Shown: piece after piece, positions 12,701-27,500 of the stretch
Numbering within the stretch: position 1 is the first letter of the stretch
Layout: every line of letters begins with the position of its first letter
DNA from: Rhinopithecus roxellana
Taxonomy: Eukaryota > Chordata > Mammalia > Primates > Cercopithecidae
Assembly: GCF_007565055.1 (NCBI RefSeq)
Contig: NC_044550.1
Location: forward strand, 84,382,033-84,446,032
DNA: 64,000 bases
Direction: 5' to 3'
Notes under the pieces: generated by a model
What the model was told of the DNA's origin: nothing
Seen by the model: the letters and a program-made list of their open reading frames with translations, nothing else
The model's database searches: none
Translations under genes and position numbers: made by a program

Positions 12701-15474
12701 TCCTGTTCTTGTTAGTAAGGTGTTGAGATGTAAATTCATGGCTAATGATACTGCCCCATCAAAGAGTTCATTTAGCTCATTGGAAGAGTTTGCTATATTC
12801 TAAATTTAACGTAAAATAATGATACAGGAAAGTTTTAGGTTTTAAAAAAGAATTTTCACATGATACATTGTATATGAGTGTGTGTGTGTGTAAATGTTGC
12901 TCTGGTTTCAGCCTTCTGATCAATAAAAGCAGAAGTTCAGGCCATTTTATCCTGAAATATTTCTATAGAGTAGTCTTATAAGTTGCTTGATTATTATGCA
13001 AAGTATATACAGTTAGTATAAAGGGTGTGCGAACTAAAATGCAGGGGGCTGAGGAATCAAATTTGCTGTCTCTGAAGTTGATTTTGAGACTGGAGTGGTT
13101 AAATAAAGGCTGTTCTAAGAAATTCCATCAAAATAAATTTGATATACTGCCAGAAATTCTACAACTGCCTTCTGGATCTACCACATTCTCTTGGGAGTTA
13201 GAACTACTGCTTTCTATAGCTACAATTTTATTTTTAACTAGGTCTAGTTTTTGTTGGAAAAACTGTCCTAAGATTAAAAGTTAGTAGTTGAAATTAAATT
13301 TAATAATAAAACTGAATGTGTCATTCAGTGTTAATTTTTGGTAGCCTTATGTTTAAATTTGAACATCAAATATTATACAAAACTCTGCTCTGAAGCATCT
13401 ATTTAAATTTGGTACGTTTTTGCAGAAGAGCAACCTGGAAAAAAAATAAAATAAATAAATTTGGAAGGTTTGAAGCCCTCAGTGTTCTTGGGCTCTGGAA
13501 CCTAAAATCAAATGTGCCCTCAGAAAGACTTAGTATTATTTTTGGTTGTGCACATTTAGAGGTCGCTTCTCAGAACTTAAACACCTCTAAGAGTTTTATT
13601 GACATTCTGACTTTTAAAACAACTTCCTTGGAGACTAGTACCAAGAAAAGAAGCAAGTCAAATCTTGCATCTCATACTTGCCCTAAACATGAGACTCCTG
13701 TTATTTTAGATCAGATTTATACTAGAAGGCAATAAAGATGGCAACTCATTCACCACTTGTTTACTCAGTAATATAAGGTCTTTATTCTCTAACTGCTCTT
13801 CATTTATTCAATAAAGACATTGGGTAAATAGCAGCAAACAAAACAGACAGACATCCTTGCCCTTGTGGATTCTGGTAGAAGAGCAAGGCAAAAAGGGAAA
13901 TAAATAAGTAAATACATAGTATGTAAGATAAGTGCTAAGTAGATAAGTACAATGGGGAAAGGGAGTGGAAAGAAGACAGATATTGAGTGGGTGACCTCAA
14001 TACAAGGTGACAGTTGAGTAAAAGAAGGGATGAAGGAGAAAACAATGCCGTTATTTAAGGTAAGAGCATTCCAGTTAGAGGAAACAGCAGGTGCAAAGGC
14101 CCTGTGGCAGGAATGTGCCTGGAGGATTAAAGGAAGAGCAAGGAGGCCATGGTGGTTGAGTGGGAGGGAGACAGTCATGGCGAATGAGATCACAAGGATA
14201 TGAGGATAGAGCAAGAGTAGGGGAGAGGTAGAGCACATAGGGCCTGATAGTATGGTGACTGTATCATCTATTGTCCAAACAGGACAATTTTGAGAGTGAA
14301 GGGAGACACTATTATGTCAGGACAATAGGCATAAACCTATTGTCCTGGGTAAACAAGGAAAACCTATATACCTTTAAAAGTCTTTGGCTTTTTCTCTGAA
14401 TGAGATAGGAAGTTTTGGAAGGTTTTGTCCAGATGACATGACATGGTTTGCATTTTAACAGGAACATTCTGGCCAGGCACCGTAGCTCATGCCTGTAATC
14501 CCAACACCTAGGGAGGCAGAGGTGAGAGGCTAGCTTGAGCCCAGGAGTTGGCTACTATGTTGAAAAGTATTTCCTAAATCAATGAAGGGAAAATATACAA
14601 TCTTAAAATATGTTATATATACTAATATATAACATGAGAATATTACCTAAAGTGTAGTGTTTACTCTATGCCAAGCTAAGTCATATGAGCCTCCCAACAA
14701 ATCTATGACATGCTACTGTTGCTTGAATGTGAATATGAAAAAAATGAGGCCCAGAGTATTAAGTAACTTTCTCAAAGTCACACAGCTAGAAATGGCAGGG
14801 CCAGGATTTGGATCCAGCCTGACCCCAGAGGCTGTGCTGTTAGCCAGCCTGCCATACTGTTCTTCCACACACCTCGTAAGACAAACCTTATAATTACCAA
14901 AATGTTATCCCTAACACAAATAGATTTTCAAAGACTGTTCAAAGAAGAAAATCATTCCCTTTTATCTCTCCACTAAATCCAACAGCTTCATTAGTTCCTT
15001 CTTTAAGACAGAAGTAACACATTGTAAAGAAAATGTGTACAATAGATTGCACTCCAAAATAGCATCTATGTTGTAAGTCTTGCAGATGGCCTTGGGACAT
15101 CTGGTGAACAGGATTTGTTTAGCCTATATTCATTGTCATGTCAGTGAGGTTGACTGACAGAAGGAGAGCCAGAAAATAAAAAATAAATAAACTGGCCGGG
15201 CGCGGTGGCTCAAGCCTGTAATCCCCAGCACTTTGGGAGGCCTAGACGGGCGGATCACGAGGTCAGGAGATCGAGACCATCCTGGCTAACACGGTGAAAC
15301 CCCGTCTCTACTAAAAATACAAAAAACTAGCCCGGCGAGGTGGCGGCGCCTGTAGTCCCAGCTACTCAGGAGGCTGAGGCAGGAGAATGGCGTGAACCCG
15401 GGAGGCGGAGCTTGCAGTGAGCTGAGATCTGGCCACTGCACTCCAGCCTGGGTGACAGAGCGAGACTCCGTCTC

Positions 15475-15517
<43 letters not shown>

Positions 15518-18500
15518 ACTGAGAGGAAAGATTGAGTTTCTGATGGACTAATTGCCTCAACACATCTGTTCAGAGAAATGTGTTTCGCCAAACGAATGGC
15601 TCATCTAGTTATCACTTGAAAGGCGAGGCAATTTGTCTGTGGACAGGATACAGAAGAATGAATGTCTATGGCTAGCCCATAGTTTCAGTTGGGTTAGAAA
15701 CATCAGGCTTGACTGATAAAGCTAGAGGTTGCTTTTCTAGACCTTCCTCCTTGGGGGTTTACCAAATGTGCAGGAGTTAAAAGGAGGATGTGGAAGCATA
15801 ACAGATGACATTTGTGGATATGTATAAACCGATCATTTAAAAGAAGCCAGTAATCCTCAATTTTTAAAGATTTGCATATAAAATTTACCTTTTGTGAAAC
15901 CTTTCCATGAAATCTAATACATAAGGAACTTCATTATTAATTCCTAATTTTAAAAGCAACAAATAAAGGAAACATTATTGAACATTTTTTCAATGTCCAA
16001 AATATTGCTTATCAAAATATGAAAGGTAATGGATACATGTTTCTTAACAAAATATTTAATAACACATTACACCTCATCCCACATAAGTTTTATGTCACAT
16101 AAAGTAATTTTGCAGAATGTCTGTACAAAAGAAAATATCTAACCACTGTGAACTTTTAGTTTGAAAGAAGATTTAAATGTCAGTTTTCACCAGATAGAAA
16201 TATCTAGAATACAGCAAAGTTTCTCTTTTAAAATGGTGTCATTGATGTCATAAGTATGGTATTTCTCTGCATATTTTCAGTTTCCACAAATTTTACTTGC
16301 TTAAAGAAGCTAAATCTATGAAAATTAGGTTTATATCATTTAAGAATCTTAATACTTTTTAAACTTTTAAACATGTTATTGAAATGTAGCATAGACATAG
16401 AATAATGTGCCTAAGCATTGGCTCTGTTAATTTTCACAAAATGAACACATGTATAACCAGGATCAACAAACAGAGCATTACCAGTACCCTGAAGTCTCCT
16501 AGTCACTATCCTAACCCCTAAGCCACCCACTTTCCTGACTTCTAACAGCATGAATTTGCTTTCCTGTTTTTGTGTTTCTAGCATATGGAATCCTATGATG
16601 CCTGTATGTATTATTTTGTGTCTGACTTCTCTTACTGAACATTATGTTTGTGAGAGTCATCCATATTGTTGCATTCAGTTGTAGTTCAGTCATTCTCATT
16701 ATTGTATAGCACTTAACTGTGTGAATATCACACTTTATGAATTCTGCTAAAGATGGGCATTATTAAGTAGTTTCTAGTTTTGAGCTATTTTGAATAGTGC
16801 AGCTGTGGACATTCTCCAATGCATCTTTTTGGTGCATATATATGTTGAATATCTATGTAAGTATATAGATATAAAAACCTATAGCTGTGTATATAATGAT
16901 ATCTGTAATATTTATGTATCAACATATATAACTACATACTAAATATATACTTCTCATATAATTTTTCTTGATCATAACCCTTTTATATTTTACTATTCAG
17001 TAATGTTGGAGAATTACATGAGGGTAAGGTACAGAATTAAGAACTAGACAATAGAATTCTTCTTTTATTTTGTTTTTTTGTTTTTTTAGAGATAGGTTCT
17101 TGCTTTGTTGCCCAGGCTGGTTTCGAACTCCTGGCTTCAAGTAATCCTCTCATCTCAGCCTCCCAAATTGCTGGGATTACAAGCATGAGCCACCATGCCT
17201 GGCCCAGAATTCTTTTCTAATTCTAAAAGCTTTAAGACCTGTGTGGCCTGTATATAAACTTGGTCCATGATAATTATTTGCCTTTCAAGAAAATCTATTA
17301 TCTGCCTTCATAATGGATAATTCCCAGATCAACTCACACATTGACTAAGCACCTGTAGAAAACACACAGGAATCTAGGCTTCAAGTTGCTCACGTTCTAT
17401 TTGAGGATACAAGTAAATAGTCAATAAAGTTAGCCTGGATACCAGCAGAGTTTTTATACTCAAGTTTTATACTCAAGTATTCTCTTGGACTTTTTTTTTT
17501 TTGAGACACAGTCTCGCTCTGTCATCCAGGCTGGAGTGCAGTGGCGCTATCTCGCCTCACTGCAAGCTCTGCCTCCTGGGTTCACACCATTCTCCTGCCT
17601 CAGCCTCCCGAGTGGCTGGGACTACAGGGGCCCGCCACTATGCTCGGCTAATTTTTTGTGTTTTTAGTAGAGACGGGATTTCATCGTGTTAGCCAGGATG
17701 GTCTCGATCTCCTGACCTCGTGATCCACCCACCTCGGCCTCCCAAAGTGCTAGGATGACAGGCCTGAGCCACCGCTCCCAGCCTCTCTTGGACTTTTTGA
17801 AACCAAAGAACAGAGATACTATTTTTAATGTGAAATACCTCTAAAAGTGTTCATTGAAAGTACAAAGATTGTCATCTCAGTACAAGATTGCCAGGGTAGG
17901 GATGGTTGTCATAGAAATTTACCAAATTGGAATACATGAAGACAGGCCTAAAAGAAAAATTTATCTTAATATCATCAGCAAAATTTGCATTTGCAACATC
18001 CCAAAAAGAAATTTTATTTATGAAAACCCACTGACCACATATGAAATGGAACCATCTTACAATGTAAATACTCCCAGGAAGTCATTCAGAACTCTGTGAA
18101 ATGTCTGAGCACTAGATTTTTGCAATCTTATGAATAAGAGTTTAAATGTAAGTGAGTCATTGACACTTTTCCTGCTTTTTGTTCTGGGGAAATAGCTTCA
18201 CAGTAATATTTTCATTAATTGTATGCAGTGACTTCAGAATCATCTCCAGCTCCTGTACCATCATAAAGGAAGTCAACCCAGAGGGAGTGGTATGCACTAA
18301 GGTGATGTTCCAGAGCCCAATTTCAAGCATTGCTGCTTTCTCCTGCTTGATTCGCTCACCCAGGGCCTGGCAAACTACAGCCAGTGAGCCAAATCTGGCC
18401 CACCATCTGTTTTTGTAAATGAAGTTTTATTGGAACACAGCCATACCTATTATGTATTTTCTATTGCAGCTTTTGAGAGTGGTTTCAACAGACATCATAT

Positions 18501-21500
18501 GGCCCAGAAAGCCTAAAATATTTACGATCTGGCCATTTATTGAAAAAGTTTGTCAAGCCTGGTGGCATCTCACCAACTGCCCTGCCCCTGCCTTTCATCC
18601 TTGCCTCTCATCTGCCTCCACTTGGACCCACAGGCAGTCAAAGCTCAAGATCTGAACTTCAGAAATGTGAATAAGGCTTCATAACCTTTTTCTCTTTTCA
18701 ATAGAGACAGGATTTCACTATGTTTCCCAGGCTGATCTTGAACTCCTAAAATCAAGGAATTCTCTTACGTCAACCTCCCAAAACACTGGGATTGCAGGCA
18801 TGAGCCACTGCACCCAGACACTTCATAACCTTTGATATTTTTAAGTGCCTCATGCCTTAACCGCAAGAAGTAAATGGGCATAATCTCAAGAAATCAAAAT
18901 ATGTTTTATTTTTTAAAATGGTTTGTCACTGATCTTGAATAAATCACTTGACCTCTTACATCATTCTTTTTCTTTTTCTTCTTTTTTTGAGAAAGGGCCT
19001 CACTCTACCACCCAGGCTGGAGTTCAGCGGCATAACCACAGCTCCCCGCTGCCTCAAGCTCCTGAGCCCAAGCAATCCTCCCACCTAAGCCTCCCAAGTG
19101 GCTGGGACTACAGGCACATGCCACCATGCCCAACTAATTTTTTGAATTTTTTGTAAAGATAGGGTCTCACTGTGTTGTCCAGGCTGATCTCAAATTTTTG
19201 GACTCAAGTGATCCTCCCACCTCGGCCTCACAAAGTGCTGACATTATAGGCGTGAACCACCATGCCCAGGTCATTATTTTTATTTGAAAAAAATAAATAA
19301 TGAAGGGACCATTTCATGGCATCCCACTAGGCATAATGACACAAACTAGGCTTATTCCTAAGCTGACAGCCAACATCAGTTACAACAACCAAGGTCTATT
19401 GTCTCTTCGTCATCTCGATTTATGTTAGTAAACATCAGAACTTTGGTCTCATGAGAGGTCTTGGCAACCACAATTCACATGTTTTCTAACCAAAATAAAC
19501 ACTTTTTAAACTCTTTGTCACACACTTAGAAATATTCAATACATTGTCCTTTGGGTAATTAAAAGCAGCACTAAGCCAGGTGGCTAGATTTTTGGGTAGC
19601 CATTTATGTTTCAGTTAAGTAAAAGAAAAAGGAAAAGGAGATGATGAAGATTTTTCATTTATTTTGGAGAAATTTCATATGAAAATAGAGTTACTCTCTA
19701 AAAGTCTTTTTTTTTTATTTTTTATTTTTTATTTTTTTTTTTTTGAGATGGAGTCTTACTCTGTCACCCAGGCTGGAGTGCAGTGATGCAATCTCGGCTC
19801 ACTGCAACCTCTGCTTCCCGGGTTCAAGCGATTCTCCTGCCTCAGCCTCCCGAGTAGCTGGGATTACAGGTGCCCATCACCATGCCCAGCTAATTTTTGT
19901 ATTTTTAGTAGAGACAGGGTTTCACCATCTTGGTCAGACTGGTCTCAAACTCCTGATCTCAGGTGGTCTGCCCGCCTCAGCCTCCCAAAGTGCTGAGATT
20001 ACAAGTGTGAGCCACCACGCCCAGCCTCTAAAAGTCTTAAAGATAAAGTTTTACATACTTGAAGGTACTTAGTCAGAAAATCATAACACTTTATATTTCT
20101 TTGTGTGGACCAATTGAATTACATGATCATAACTAAAAACATGAATTTTCTTACCTCTATGCTGTGAAAATCAGGGACTGTTTCTTTAATAATGGACAGA
20201 AAGACCATGTCTTAGACAAAGGGGAAAGTGGAGGATAAGAAATATCTCACGTCCATTTCTTTATCACTAGGTGTATGTATGTATGCATACGTGTTATTTT
20301 TGGTGACACAGATGTTCTCTGTTTACATTAGATTTGTCCAAACTGTTGGCAGTCAGGCGAGGTGATTCACGCCTGTAATCCCAGCACATTGGGAGGCCAA
20401 GGCCAGAGGCTCATTTGAGCCCCGAGGTTTGAGACTAGCCAGAGTAACATGATGAAACCTCATTGCTACAAAAAAAATACAAAAATTGGCTGAGTGTAGT
20501 GGCATGTGCCTGCAGTCCCAGCTACTGGGAGGCTGAGGTGGGGGAATCACTTGAACCCAGGTCAAGGCTTCTGAACCATGATTGCTCCCACTGTGCTCCA
20601 GCTAGGAAGGAAAAAAAAAATGTTGGGAGGAAAGGACAGGGGAGCTACAGGGGATGGAGGAAAAAAAGCAGAGTTGGGTAGTGGAGACCCATCCTTAGGA
20701 CTCAACCATGTCATTCTGCCAGCACCCAGGTGACATTTCATATATTTGAGGAAGAAAGGGAGGAAGCATGTACTCTCAAAATGTGAGGAGTCAACATCTG
20801 TAATTCCAACTACGTGAAAGCCGCTTGAAGAACCAGAGCATTGACCTATTCATGATTTTTGCAGAGGCACTCATTCGGATCACCCCTCCAAGCAGGCTGG
20901 TGTAAGAGCCTCTCAGTATCTACACCAAAGCCCATCTCTCTTGTGGTTTTGAAATTCTTTACTTGTTTGCAGTAGCTCCAATGAACCCTCATGAAGTGAT
21001 AAACATTTAGTTTATTTGTGGAAATGGCCCAGAGGAAAAAGCTGGTATTAGAACTGAAGATGTCTAATGAAGTATATTTTTCTTAGCCAGAAATTTTGGA
21101 TGAATGAATGAGTGGAGAAAAGTAAGTGCCTTAGGTAGGGCTCAATATTTGTCCTTCAATTACTTTTTAGGTTGTGATCCTTGGTACACGCCACATTCTG
21201 TTCAGACTGCCTCTTCTCTGCTAAAAACATGCCTGTGCAGGGGCAGTTCCCACACTAGTAGCAGGTACGCTCTCACACATTTATGCCTTTGTATAAATTA
21301 GAGAAAATCCTAATTGTTCATGTTTTGAATAGGGAATATATTTGAATAGATCAAAAATCAAGAAAATAGAAAAAGGTACACATTGAGAAGTCTTCCTCTT
21401 AGACCAGTCCTGATCACCAAATTTCCCCACTCCCACCCTCTATAGCGAATCACCTTTAAAAGATTCTTCTGTATCTTTCTAGTGTTTCTTCATGCAGATA

Positions 21501-24500
21501 TAAGAAAATCCAAATATATATTTATATTCTCTCCCCTGTGTATTATACAATGTTCTGTATGTTGCTTTTTTCAATTGACAGTATATCCTGGAGATCTCTG
21601 AATATCAATATATGAAAAGCTGCCTCATTTTTTAAATAGTTTCATAGTATCCCATTATGGGAGAGTGCCATAGGTTATATAATCAATTGTTCCAATCTTT
21701 TGTTTTTGCAGACTATGGTACAATTGTAACCATGTGCATGTCATGTTTATATCTGTGGGTACAGCTATATGACAAATTCCCACACATAGGATTCCTGTGC
21801 CATAGGTCAAGTGTCTGTATTACTTTGATATAAATTGCCAAATTATCCCCCATAATAATTGTGCTCTCTTGCACTCCCATTAGCAATATAGGAGTCCCTA
21901 TTTCCCCATTGCCTAACCATATTCTTAGATTAGGTATTTATCTTTCCTTTGGATTATCTTAAATAGAAAATGTCAGGGAGGAAGTCTTTTTTTGCTCCTA
22001 TACACTAAGATTGCTTATAAAAAATGGTGAAAAAATAGGAAACTAATTTTGGAAAATGTATTGGGTCACTGAATCAAATGCCCAATGATAATTTTATGTG
22101 TCATTTACTTTTACAAAAGTATACATTTTTACCCATAATGAAGAGGATACTAATTCAAGAAAGTATCATAGAAAATTAGATATTTTTTCTACTCTGAAGC
22201 AGTCACTGATTGTCAGTGGATTCTATACACTAAATTATTTCAGAATTCATATACCTGAAAATTGTCAAATATATAAACTCTAATTATTGGAGTATTGATA
22301 TTTAGAAAAAGGATCTACAAAGTATTTGTGTCAATTTTTCCCAGTCATTTACATATCAAAAAAGTACTCATAATGGAACCAAATTATTTTCATCTCCAAC
22401 TTGAACAGCTTTTTGATATTTCAGGTTGAAACCAAGATAAGCCTGTGCATTGAGGCTGAAGAATTGTACTTTTTCCAAATATAACAGTTTTGAAAACTAA
22501 GTTATGAATTGTAGTAGCTAAGTTCCATCCAGTTTCGACTCCCATTTTTTGACACAGATCAGAATGAAAAACCCAGAAGCCAATATCCAAGCTTTACCGC
22601 AGAACTTTCCACTGTTCAGGCAGTAGTTGAGGACTGAGACAGACGTTCTGAATGACAACTTTATGGTGACAACTGAGTGTTAATGTCATCTGATAACATG
22701 TCTGTAGCTTTTTTGGAAATAATCTAGGATGATAGAATGGGAGGTATCTCTTCTAAAATAAGTATTTAGCCTAATTGCTGAAATACTTTATATTTTAAAG
22801 ACTGGTATGACTGCTTTTTTTCATTTATCTACTTTATAACTTCATGTACTGTGAATTCAGCCTGAAATTGACATTTAAATTTTGTACCTAAATTCATAGG
22901 TTTAGTGTTTTGAAGAAAACAATGACTTTCCAGTAAATAAAATAATCTTTTTACATTTTCTTTTGTTCAGCCTTGAGTTTGTTTTGAGAGCTTTAGTTTT
23001 GATAAAAAAAGAGAAATGTAATTTTAAAATTTGGGAGAATTGTAAAACACCATTGTATTTTTTCAGATATGTTTTAAAATTTATTTTGTACAATATGTTT
23101 ATAGATATGAGGCTTCATTTTGTTGAATTCATCCTACACACACACTTCTTTTTAGCTGAAATTAATAGAAAGCCAGTTCTAAATTAATGTAGGTAATACA
23201 TAATCTAATCAACTGGATGAATACCTTGGTTGCAAGTCTTGTTCTGACCGAGCTAAGTGACAAGAATCTCAATCTACTGACCTTCCAGCATCTAGGCGGA
23301 GCTCCCAGGACAAGCAGGGAACAGGAAGCAGGAAATAGCAGGAAAAGGTCCTTTAGTTCCCAGGTGTAGAATGTCTCTGCATTCATGGAAACAATGCTCA
23401 GCTGCCTCTGTATTGAACCATACTGATGCCTGCCACCATACTGTTCATTGTAGATACAAATCATTATGTTAAAAGTTACAGTAGGTTAGAAATTGCAACC
23501 ACCTCTTTCAAAAAAGTGATTACCACAATTTTGAAAGGAAGAGAAATACAGATTGTAATTTTTTTGCTATACCAGCAAAGAAAATTAAATATTTAAAATA
23601 TTATGAAGATGCTTCTGACTAGCTATGTGTGACCTTCAGAGTTTCATTTTCAAAACAAAGTATTAATCTAGATCAGTGTTTCTCTAAATTTTTGTTCTCA
23701 ACACCCTTTTATACTCTTAAAAATCATTGAGGACACCAAATTTTTCTTCATGTATGTTATATTGATTGATATTTATGATGTTACAAGTTAAAACTAATCA
23801 TTTCATAAAAAATATTTATTAATTTTCATGAACCCCATTAAATGTTAACATAAATGATATATTTTTATGAAAAAAATATATTTTCCAAAACAAAAAAATT
23901 ATTTAGTGAGGAAAATGGCATTGTTTTACATTTTTACAAATCTCTTTATTTAATGTCTGGTTTAATAGAAGACGGCTAAAACTCATATCAGCTTCTGCAT
24001 TCAATCTGTTGTACTATGTTGTTTTGGTTGAAGCATATTTAAAAACTCTAGCCTCACAAAAAAATGTAGAATGTTAATCGTCTTTTCAGATAATTGCAAA
24101 TATTCTTTGATACTACATCAAAACTCTCCCATTGGCAGTTTTGTAAAGATTAGTTGCAATGTGGAATCTGAAACCATATTAATGAACTTTTCAGACACTC
24201 TTACATTAAAATATGTTGTCTCTCTTGTACTTTGCATAGATGTTTTACATATGCATGGTTTTGTAACATCAGACATTGACCATTAGGAGTTACTAGTTTA
24301 CCAATTACAAGGATCTTCTCAATATTGCCTTATTTAATTATATAATATCAAAAAACTACATTCATTAATATCACCACCAATCTTTTGTCACATGGAATAT
24401 TAAAAAGACATGTACCTAAGCTCAAGATATATTCAAAATTTATAATTTCTCTGCTGCTTCAACAGGGATATCTTAAGGGAAACTCATGAAGCATGATCCA

Positions 24501-27500
24501 TAAAAGAAAAAAAAATGCTGGACCTTATTAAAATTAAAAACTTTTACTCTGCAAAAGACCCTGTTAAGAGGATGAAAAGACAACAGCCGGGTGCAGTGGT
24601 TCACGTCTATAATCCCAGCACTTTGGGAGGCCAAGGCAGGCAGATCACTTTCAGCTCAGGAGTTAAGGACCAGCCTGGGCAACGTGGCAAAACTCCATCT
24701 CTACAAAAAAAAAAAAAAAAAAAATACAAAAATTAGCCAGGCATGGTGACATGCACCTGTGGTCCCAGCTAGTCTGCAGGCTGAGGCTGTAGAATCCCTT
24801 AAACCTGGGAGGAAGAGGTTGCAGTGAGCCAAGATTGCACCACTGCATACTAGCCTGGGCAACAAAGTGAGACCCTATCTCAAAAAAAAAAAAAAAAGGA
24901 TTCGTATCTAGAATATATAGAGAATTCTCAAAACTCAATGGTAAAAAAATCAATAATCCAAATAGAAAATGGACAAAAGACAGAGACAGAAATTTTACTG
25001 AAGGGTATATGCAGATGACAGATAGGCACATGGAAAGATGTTCAATATCATTAGCCACTAGGGAAATGCAAGTCAAACCACAGTGAGATATCACTAAACC
25101 CTATCTGAATGGCTAAAATGTTTAAAAAAAAAAAAAAAGAGAGAGAGAGAGAGAGAGACACACCTAATTCTGTCAAGGATGAAGAGAAACAGCTGGTAGA
25201 AACGGAATGTAGAGCCACTCTAAAAGAGAGTTTGGCAGTTTCTTTTTTCTTTTTTTTTTTCTTTGAGATGGAGTTTCACTCTTGTTGCCCAGGCCGGAGT
25301 GCAATGGCACGATCTAAGCTCCTGCAACCTCTGCCTTCCAGGTTCAAGCGAGTCTCTCCTGCCTCAGCCTCCTGAGTAACTAGGATTGCAGGTGTGTACC
25401 ACCAGATGGGGTTTCACCATGTTGGTTAGGCTGGTCTCGAACCCCTGACCTCAGGCGATCCACCCACCTCGGCCTCCGATAGTGCTGTGATTACAGGTGT
25501 GAGCCACCCTGCCTGGCCAGCAGTTTCTTATAAAACTAAATATGCAGTTTCCATAAGACCTAGCAGTTGCACTCTTGAGCACGTATCCCAGAGAAGTGAA
25601 AATTACGTTCATGCAAAAACCCGTACATTGCTCTTTCCCTGGGGTCCCAGTGTCCTGGCAGCTTCCTGAATATTTGGCACAGCAATGAGCTAAAGCCCCT
25701 GAAAAAGGTGAACTTGGGAAACTGTGGATTGCCAAGACTCAAGGAAGGACTGAGGTGTCATTTACTTTGAATGAAGATCTTGCAAATATTCATGATATTG
25801 GCGGAAAAGCAGCTTCAGTCAGTGCTCATAAAGAACATCCATTTGTCTTGCAAAGTGATGGAGGACATATATGAACAATATTTACTGAGAGCTCATCAGA
25901 TAAGCTGTCTTTGGAAGGAATAGTGGTAAAAAGAGCTGAATGCCAACAGACTGCCAGTGAAAAGTACATGAGATTAAAAAGATTGCAAATAGAAGAATCT
26001 TCCAAATCTGTAAGGCTATCACAACAACTGGACAAAGTTGTAACCGCCAGTTTCGAACCTGTTGCTAATCATCAGTACGATACTGAATATGAAAGGAAAG
26101 AGAAAGCAGATGGAAAACAAGCTCCAGCTAATAAACAACACGTTTCAGACATGCTATTTTCCGCCTTTAGAAACAACAATATTATCATCTTAAGGACTTG
26201 GTGGACGTCACAAAACAACCTGTGGTATACCTGAGGGAACTCTTAAATTGGTGTTCAGAATGTAAAAGAGATCCACAAAAACACATGGGAGCTGAAGCCA
26301 GAGTACAGACATCATCAACGAGAAGAAATGAGTGATTAAGACGGCTCCTGGCCAGCATATTAGTGAAACAACAGCGATGCTAAGCAAAATGCGTTGATAC
26401 TGGAAGGCTTGAACACTGTACGTTAATAGGGGCTAAGTGGCAATACTTTCCTTTCTCTTGGTAAATTTTCTAAACCTCTAACTGTTGTAAAGTTTCTTCA
26501 GTGTTTTTTGAGGAGAAAGAACAAATTTATTTATAGACTTAACTTGTATTAAACCAGGTTATTCACAATGGAATAAGGGTTGGAGGATTAAGAAGATTTC
26601 TCTTAAATATTAGCTTTTAGCATGTAAAATTAGGAAACAGTTTTTAAATTAGGACTCTGCCCTTGCTGTATCTCTGAGGGGCTGAGGTAGTACAGAATCA
26701 GAGAGAATAGTATAGCAAGAAAAAAACAGTCAACTACAGAAACTCTTAAAAGGAATAAAAAGCCAAAGTTCCTTATTTTGAGGAAAAAAACTTTAAAAAC
26801 CCTGTACCTTAACACTCACAGTAGTTTCCCCTGTAATAGCCAAACCCCGGAGACAACTCAGATGTTCTTCAATATGAGTGGTCAAACCAACCATGATACA
26901 TCCATACCAGAGACTACTACTCAGCAATGAAAGGAAACAAGTCATTGATACACACAACCATCTGGGTGAATCTCCAGAGAACTGTGCTGAGTGAAAAAAA
27001 CCAATCTCAAAAGATTGCATACTATTATTACTCCATTTGGATAACATTCTTGAAATGATAGAATTGTAGAGATGGATAACAGATTAATGGTTGCTAGGGG
27101 TTAGGAATGGGAAGGGGAGAGAAGGGAAATATGAGTAGAAGAGGACATCAAAAGGGATCCTTGTGGTGCTAAACCTGTTCTGTATCTTGACTGGTGATAA
27201 ATACACAAACCTACACGTTACTCAATTGCACAGAGCTAAATGCACGCAAATTAGTATATGTGAAACTGGGGAAATAAAATAATATTGGTAGATTATATCA
27301 ACATCAAAAAAAATTGTGCCATTTCATATTCCCACCAGCTTTATATGAGGGTTTTAATTTCTTCACATCCTCACCCCAACACTTATTATTGTCAGTCTTT
27401 TTCATTACAGTCATTTTAATAGTGTATAGTGGTATGCCATGGTGGTTTTAACTAGCATTTCCCTAATGGCTAAGGATGTTGAGCATTTTCTATGTCCTTA

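Larger units (their letters stand above)
24497..27295 (+). mobile_element. L1M-type LINE 3' end, sense, interrupted
   Basis: Sense L1 ORF2 3' text begins at 'taaaattaaaaacttttact' and 'gaccctgttaagaggatg'. It resumes after an Alu at 24899, again after a second Alu at 25520, and after a GTF2F2 pseudogene at about 26795, then runs through the L1 3' end ('acagattaatggttgctagg', 'ctgtatcttgactggtgata') to about 27295. ORF2 is degraded. A (GA)n tract at 25138-25158 sits inside. Confidence 0.8.

Noticed and set aside
13804..14238. 144-codon antisense frame
   Set aside because: Antisense of an ancient repeat with no known homologue.
25911..26234. 107-codon frame matching RAP30
   Set aside because: Surviving piece of a processed GTF2F2 pseudogene, with stops upstream and frameshift downstream.
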